This document shows positions 42,586-46,704 of a DNA stretch of 46,704 nt, piece after piece. The notes under the pieces were generated by a model, which made no database searches, was not told the DNA's origin, and saw only the letters and a list, made by a program, of their open reading frames with translations. This DNA comes from Pelobacter sp. UBA6093. Lineage in GTDB: Bacteria; Desulfobacterota; Desulfuromonadia; Desulfuromonadales; Syntrophotaleaceae. The translations under genes and the position numbers were made by a program. Every line of letters begins with the position of its first letter. Position 1 is the stretch's first letter. The stretch is from assembly GCA_002435955.1 (NCBI GenBank), contig DIWZ01000031.1:22024-68727 (forward strand). Direction: 5' to 3'.

Positions 42586-44436
42586 ATGGCAGCGTGGGTA
42601 AAGCGGATTCCCTTTCAGGTCGACGTTCCGGGGCTCATCACGCTGATGGGGACCTCGCTGTACAGCCGTTTCGACGCGCCGATCCGAGAACTGATCCAGA
42701 ACGCCCACGATGGGATCATGCGCCGCCGACAGGGTGATCTGACGCACCAGGGGCGGATCGATATTCGACAGGATTCCGCCCAAAGCACGATTCGTTTTCA
42801 GGACAACGGCATCGGGCTCGATCGGGCCGAGGCGGAGAAATACCTGGGTACGTTGGGAATCAGCCTGACAGCGCTCATCAAGAAGGGCGAAATCGTCGCG
42901 GGAGGCGGTGCGCGAGACGACCAATTGATCGGCCAGTTCGGCATTGGTTTGTTCAGTGCCTTCATGCTGGCCGACCGACTGGTCGTTGAAGCGTGGCGTG
43001 TCGGCGGCGACGAAGCCATACGTTGGGAGGCCGGTTCGACTTCCGACATCGAACTGCGATCGCACGACATGGATGCGCCCGGCACGATTGTCACGCTTCA
43101 ATTGAAGGAGGAATTTCGATTCCTGGCCGAAGATGCGGAGGCGTTGGAGGCCGCAGTGCGTGAACATGCCGAATTCCTGACCGTGCCGATCTATTTGAAC
43201 GACTCAAAAGCTCGGTCCAATCTGTCGAACGTGGCCTGGTTCGAGCCGACTCCGGACGTTGAATCGGTCACCTTGGAACTCGCGACCTATTTCGACGAGT
43301 CACCTCTCGATCTGGTCCCGATTCGAATCGAAAAACCGACAACCATTTTCGGAGTACTCTACGTTACCCCCCAGCGGACACCCGGCTTCACCGATCATCC
43401 CACCGTGGCGGTGACCGTGCGACGAATGGTGGTTTCGCGGAAGATACAGGACCTGCTGCCCGAGTGGGCTCCCTTTCTCCGTGGCGTACTGGAGTTGACC
43501 GATTGCATGCCGACGGCCAGCCGCGAAGACCTCGTTCGTGATGCCCGATTCAAACTAGTGCGAGACACGATCGAGGAACTGCTTTACAAACACTTCGAAT
43601 CCCTCGCCCAGGATGACCCGATCCGCCTTTTGGCCCTGATCAACTGGCATCGCTATGTCTTGGCCGGGGCGGCGTTGAGCAGCCCGCGACTGCGCGAACT
43701 GCTCCGGCGAGTCTATCGCTTCACGACATCGGCCGGGCAGTTGTCGTTCGAAGAGATCCTGCGTCAAAGCGAAGCGAATCCCATCTTTGAAAGCGAGGCG
43801 GACCGAATCGTCTGGTACAACCCCGATCGGCGGCAGGAACAGTGGATCGACGGCTTGTTCGCGAACCATCGGGCTCCGTGCGTGCATGCGTTGCGAAGCT
43901 TCGAGGAGTCGCTGTTGGCCGCCATGGTCGATGACGTGACGGAGGAGTCGATCGAGTTGCGAGTGGCCAGCCCGAGTACAAAGGGATTTGCCGCCCAAGT
44001 ACTCGGCGTCCGCGAGATTCAGCGAGCCGATGAGGAATGGCAGGACTTCCTTGGAGGCGGCGAAACCAACGTCTTTGTCGCATCTTTCGAGCCGACGCAG
44101 CCCGTCATGGCCTTCTTGAACGAGCGTAAGGAGCTTCTGCAGACGTTCGAGGAACTGAAGAAGCAGGGGAGCATCCCCTCGGGATTCCAACGAATGATCG
44201 ACGCCCATTTTCGCGGCGAAATCCCGGAGTTGAACGAAGTGCTCCTGAACCGCGAGCACTTGCTGGTGTCACGAGCCCTGTCCCGATCGACAGCCCACCC
44301 GTTGGCCAGCGTGCTGCGCATGCTGGTGGTCGGCGCTCTCGCATCGGCCGGGGCTAGTGTCACCGATTCGACACATCGGCGACAGCGGGACGACCTCGAA
44401 TGGATCGCGGAAGTCCTCTGGAACCATCGGAAGTAG
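42586..44436 (+). CDS. Divergent HSP90-family ATPase (HtpG-like)
   Basis: 616 residues, near HtpG length but highly divergent. The GHKL ATPase domain (about 1-215) has N-box IRELIQNAHDGI with E35/N39/D42, G1 FQDNGIGL with D73, and GQFGIGLFSAF at 116-126, close to the HSP90 lid motif GQFGVGFYSAF. The middle domain carries TASREDL with R313 at the position of the HSP90 catalytic Arg in its SRE motif. The C-terminal domain is not recognisable as the usual dimerisation domain and ends NHRK, not MEEVD. The TPR gene follows 68 bp downstream. I infer an active ATPase chaperone of a subfamily distinct from housekeeping htpG. Confidence 0.82.
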   Translation: MAAWVKRIPFQVDVPGLITLMGTSLYSRFDAPIRELIQNAHDGIMRRRQGDLTHQGRIDIRQDSAQSTIRFQDNGIGLDRAEAEKYLGTLGISLTALIKKGEIVAGGGARDDQLIGQFGIGLFSAFMLADRLVVEAWRVGGDEAIRWEAGSTSDIELRSHDMDAPGTIVTLQLKEEFRFLAEDAEALEAAVREHAEFLTVPIYLNDSKARSNLSNVAWFEPTPDVESVTLELATYFDESPLDLVPIRIEKPTTIFGVLYVTPQRTPGFTDHPTVAVTVRRMVVSRKIQDLLPEWAPFLRGVLELTDCMPTASREDLVRDARFKLVRDTIEELLYKHFESLAQDDPIRLLALINWHRYVLAGAALSSPRLRELLRRVYRFTTSAGQLSFEEILRQSEANPIFESEADRIVWYNPDRRQEQWIDGLFANHRAPCVHALRSFEESLLAAMVDDVTEESIELRVASPSTKGFAAQVLGVREIQRADEEWQDFLGGGETNVFVASFEPTQPVMAFLNERKELLQTFEELKKQGSIPSGFQRMIDAHFRGEIPELNEVLLNREHLLVSRALSRSTAHPLASVLRMLVVGALASAGASVTDSTHRRQRDDLEWIAEVLWNHRK

Positions 44437-44504
44437 TACGGCAGTCGTTACGTGGCTGAAAGATCGTGCGGCCCTTCAGACAGTTTACCCGGGAGTGATC
44501 CATC

Positions 44505-46704
44505 ATGAGCGACGAACACTTGGACGTTGATCGGCACATAGACGAACTTCTTGAGAAGACGCAGCAACTGCGGGACAAGTGCTGGTGCCGGTCAGCCATG
44601 CGAGTTGCGGGCGAATTGCGGCGATTTGCGAAGGCCGAACGCCGCCTGCTGCCGTATCTCCATGCCAATTTCTATCTTATGAACGACGCTCAAACTACGT
44701 TCGAGGTGGAGTCGGGGGTTGAATGGGCAATCGATACGATCGCGTATCTTGAAAGCGAAGAAAAGGCCAGGCAGTTTCAACCCGATCTGCCCGAAGAGGA
44801 GTATTACGGAACGGTCTTTTGGATGTCGGCGTGTTCGTATGACAATCTGGCAAAACACGTGGCGGCCCGCGACGGCTACAACTCCGACGGCGTGCATGAC
44901 GCGATCAACGAAGGCATTCAGGTTTGTCGACGAACCGGCAAGCTTCAGTGCATTACGTGCTTTCGGGAGTATGCGACCGAAGTGTTTCGCGCGGCTGGAG
45001 ACCTGCCGATGGCGGGTCATCATGCCAGGACCGTATCCTGCACGCCGCCGCGCGAGGATTTCGATGATCGCCGCTACTGGGGATTCCATGATCTCGCGAG
45101 ACTCGCCATCCTGGAGGGCCGTTGTCGCGACGCGGAGCAGGCGGTCGTCGAGGCCCTGCGCATGGCCGACACCTACCATAACCCGATCTACGGAGTCTTG
45201 CACGCAGGCGGCTTGCTCGAAGAACTGCTTCTCGTCTCCGGACGCGAACACGAATATGATGCGATCCTGCAACGCGGGCACGGCGCGGGACCGGTTCCCG
45301 AGGTTCCCCCCGCCGGTGAAAGTCCTCTGTTCGATTTGCAGAAGGACAAGAACGCCGCCCTGCTCGCCTGCCGCGAAGGACAGTACGACAGGGCCGTCGA
45401 CTTGCTCACCGAATGGGACAAACGCCTGACGGAATTACATTGCCTGCACGAATGGTTTGACGTTCGCCTGCGGCTTGTCGGTGTTTATCACCTGTCCGGC
45501 GACACCGAACACGTCGATAAGCTGTCGAAACACCTGATGACTCGGGCCAAATCCGCTCGCAACTGGCTGACGGTCGAACGCTTGAAGGGACTGTTGGACG
45601 GTAGCGTCCGCCCGTCGCCGCTCGTTCTGCTCAAGTCGCTTTCCGAAGGTCCTTACGGCGCCGCGCCGAGCGAGCCGCTTTCCGAGGGGACGGTCCCCAC
45701 GACGGGGACGCAGGCCGTCACTCCACAAGAACAACCTGTCGCAGAGAAGGCATCCTCGGAAGTATCGCCCCTCGGCGCCAGGATTAACGGCATGATCGAG
45801 GAACTCCAGCAGGCCGAGGACGGCGACGCCAAAGCGGTCGAGTTCTTTGCGCAAATCATGGCAATGACCATCGAACAAGTCGAGAACGCCGACGACGCCG
45901 CAAGGCTGATCTACTTCGCGACCCACCTTGCTTGTGCTCTCGAACGGACGCGGGAAGCCTGGGGCTGGGCCAAGCACTTCGCGGTGAAGTTTTCTCAAGA
46001 CGCCACGACCTTGAATGTCGTGGCCCATCTGGGGCACTCGGCTCGCAAGGAAGTCGAAGACAATCCAGATGCCGTTGCCTCGGCCAAAGAGATCGAATCG
46101 CTCTTCATGTCGTCGCTCGATCTTGATCCCGAACGGCCCAACAACTTCGTTCGTGCGGGCGTTCATTACCTCGACCTGGAACGCACGGGCGAAGCAGAGC
46201 GTTGCTTCGCACGCGCTTTTCGCCTCGACCGCACCAATCCGTTCGCGGCTCTCCATCTTTCGGAACTATATTCCGAATCCGACCGGCCTCGCGACGCACT
46301 GGCCGTCCTTGAGTTGAGCGTCCGCGAGGGATGCAACGATCCGCGAGTCGTCTGGCAGGCGGGGCTCGCCGCCATGAACGCCGAAAAGTTCGAATTGGCC
46401 CTGAGCTTCTTCGATAAGTATCACGAGATGGAACCCGGTGAAATATGGACGCAGTACTATCGCTCGCTGGCGTTGCTCGAAATGAAGCAGCCGGCAAACG
46501 CGCTTGAGGCCATCGCGCGAGAGAAGGAACTCTTCGACACGCCTATGTTGCACACCGAAATCGTCGAGGCGTGTGCTCGCGCGGGGTTGGGGCAAACCGC
46601 CGAGTTCGAGCAGTGTATGAAGCAAGTGCTGGCATTTCGACTGGCAGAGGTCGATTATCTCACGGCATCCGGCCTGACACAACTCTATGCGTTGCTTTAC
46701 AACG
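44505..46704 (+). CDS. Large TPR-repeat protein, 3'-truncated by the window end
   Basis: From ATG 44,505 (GGGAG 9 nt upstream) the frame is open to the window end: 733 codons with no stop. The N-terminal half (about 1-410) is helical, with TPR-like pairs but no clear enzyme motif. A Pro/Glu/Ser-rich linker follows (about 385-430). The C-terminal half contains clearer TPRs (ERTGEAERCFARAFRLDRTN, PRDALAVLELSVREG and KFELALSFFDKYHEMEPG; about 540-680). It is the second gene of a unit with the HSP90-like ATPase. TPR proteins are classical HSP90 co-chaperones, and a client-recognition or co-chaperone role is an inference from context only. Confidence 0.8.
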   Translation, partial: MSDEHLDVDRHIDELLEKTQQLRDKCWCRSAMRVAGELRRFAKAERRLLPYLHANFYLMNDAQTTFEVESGVEWAIDTIAYLESEEKARQFQPDLPEEEYYGTVFWMSACSYDNLAKHVAARDGYNSDGVHDAINEGIQVCRRTGKLQCITCFREYATEVFRAAGDLPMAGHHARTVSCTPPREDFDDRRYWGFHDLARLAILEGRCRDAEQAVVEALRMADTYHNPIYGVLHAGGLLEELLLVSGREHEYDAILQRGHGAGPVPEVPPAGESPLFDLQKDKNAALLACREGQYDRAVDLLTEWDKRLTELHCLHEWFDVRLRLVGVYHLSGDTEHVDKLSKHLMTRAKSARNWLTVERLKGLLDGSVRPSPLVLLKSLSEGPYGAAPSEPLSEGTVPTTGTQAVTPQEQPVAEKASSEVSPLGARINGMIEELQQAEDGDAKAVEFFAQIMAMTIEQVENADDAARLIYFATHLACALERTREAWGWAKHFAVKFSQDATTLNVVAHLGHSARKEVEDNPDAVASAKEIESLFMSSLDLDPERPNNFVRAGVHYLDLERTGEAERCFARAFRLDRTNPFAALHLSELYSESDRPRDALAVLELSVREGCNDPRVVWQAGLAAMNAEKFELALSFFDKYHEMEPGEIWTQYYRSLALLEMKQPANALEAIAREKELFDTPMLHTEIVEACARAGLGQTAEFEQCMKQVLAFRLAEVDYLTASGLTQLYALLYN

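Noticed and set aside
45435..46256. Minus-strand frame opposite the TPR gene
   Set aside because: The plus strand is continuously open for 733 codons with TPR patterns and a good ribosome-binding site; the minus frame is a shadow.

Overview
The window has two very different halves. Bases 1 to about 31,490 look like the chromosome of a Desulfuromonadales-type bacterium (Desulfuromonas/Pelobacter/Geobacter relatives; inferred from gene content and order, no search was run). It is a compact, nearly all minus-strand stretch of housekeeping genes of moderate G+C. In transcription order the blocks are: rnc - radical SAM - era - der - a chemosensory-like signalling cluster - infA - leuS - lptE - holA; then rpsT (the only plus-strand gene here) and murJ; then tRNA-Val - thrS - infC - rpmI - rplT - pheS - pheT - ihfA - merR-like; then surE - pcm - DedA family - nlpD - rpoS - apt - tRNA-Arg. 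The translation operon and the surE-pcm-nlpD-rpoS block keep the order known from E. coli. Non-ATG starts are frequent: ATA for infC, TTG for infA, rpsT, era and rnc. A cluster of DnaA-box-like sequences lies at the left edge.

The signalling cluster (20,866-26,988) encodes a CheA-type kinase with an extra CheW domain, two single-domain receivers, a coiled-coil/GAF protein and a PATAN(DUF4388)-receiver-GAF protein. No receptor, methylase or methylesterase is present. Intergenic gaps of this half carry two families of dispersed repeats, one a palindromic element with GTTTTCATCCGGAAAC ends.

At 31,438-31,485 the second half of a tRNA-Pro(TGG) gene abuts DNA of another style: G+C-rich, gene-sparse, with relics and planctomycete-type proteins. 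This continues to the window end. It holds a 5'-truncated hypothetical gene, an ADP-ribosylglycohydrolase gene in two pieces 8 kb apart, a dockerin/PEP-CTERM secreted protein, a DUF4185 protein, a GH113-like glycoside hydrolase, an RHS relic, an FG-GAP/VCBS protein, a UDP-sugar pyrophosphorylase, and a two-gene unit of a divergent HSP90-type ATPase followed by a long TPR protein that runs off the end. Either a large planctomycete-derived element integrated at a tRNA-Pro 3' end, or two genomes were misjoined through the conserved tRNA sequence. The sequence alone cannot decide, and the misjoin must be excluded before calling transfer.

The most interesting candidates for a little-described system are the HSP90-like/TPR pair at 42.5-46.7 kb and the receptor-less chemosensory cluster at 20.9-27 kb.
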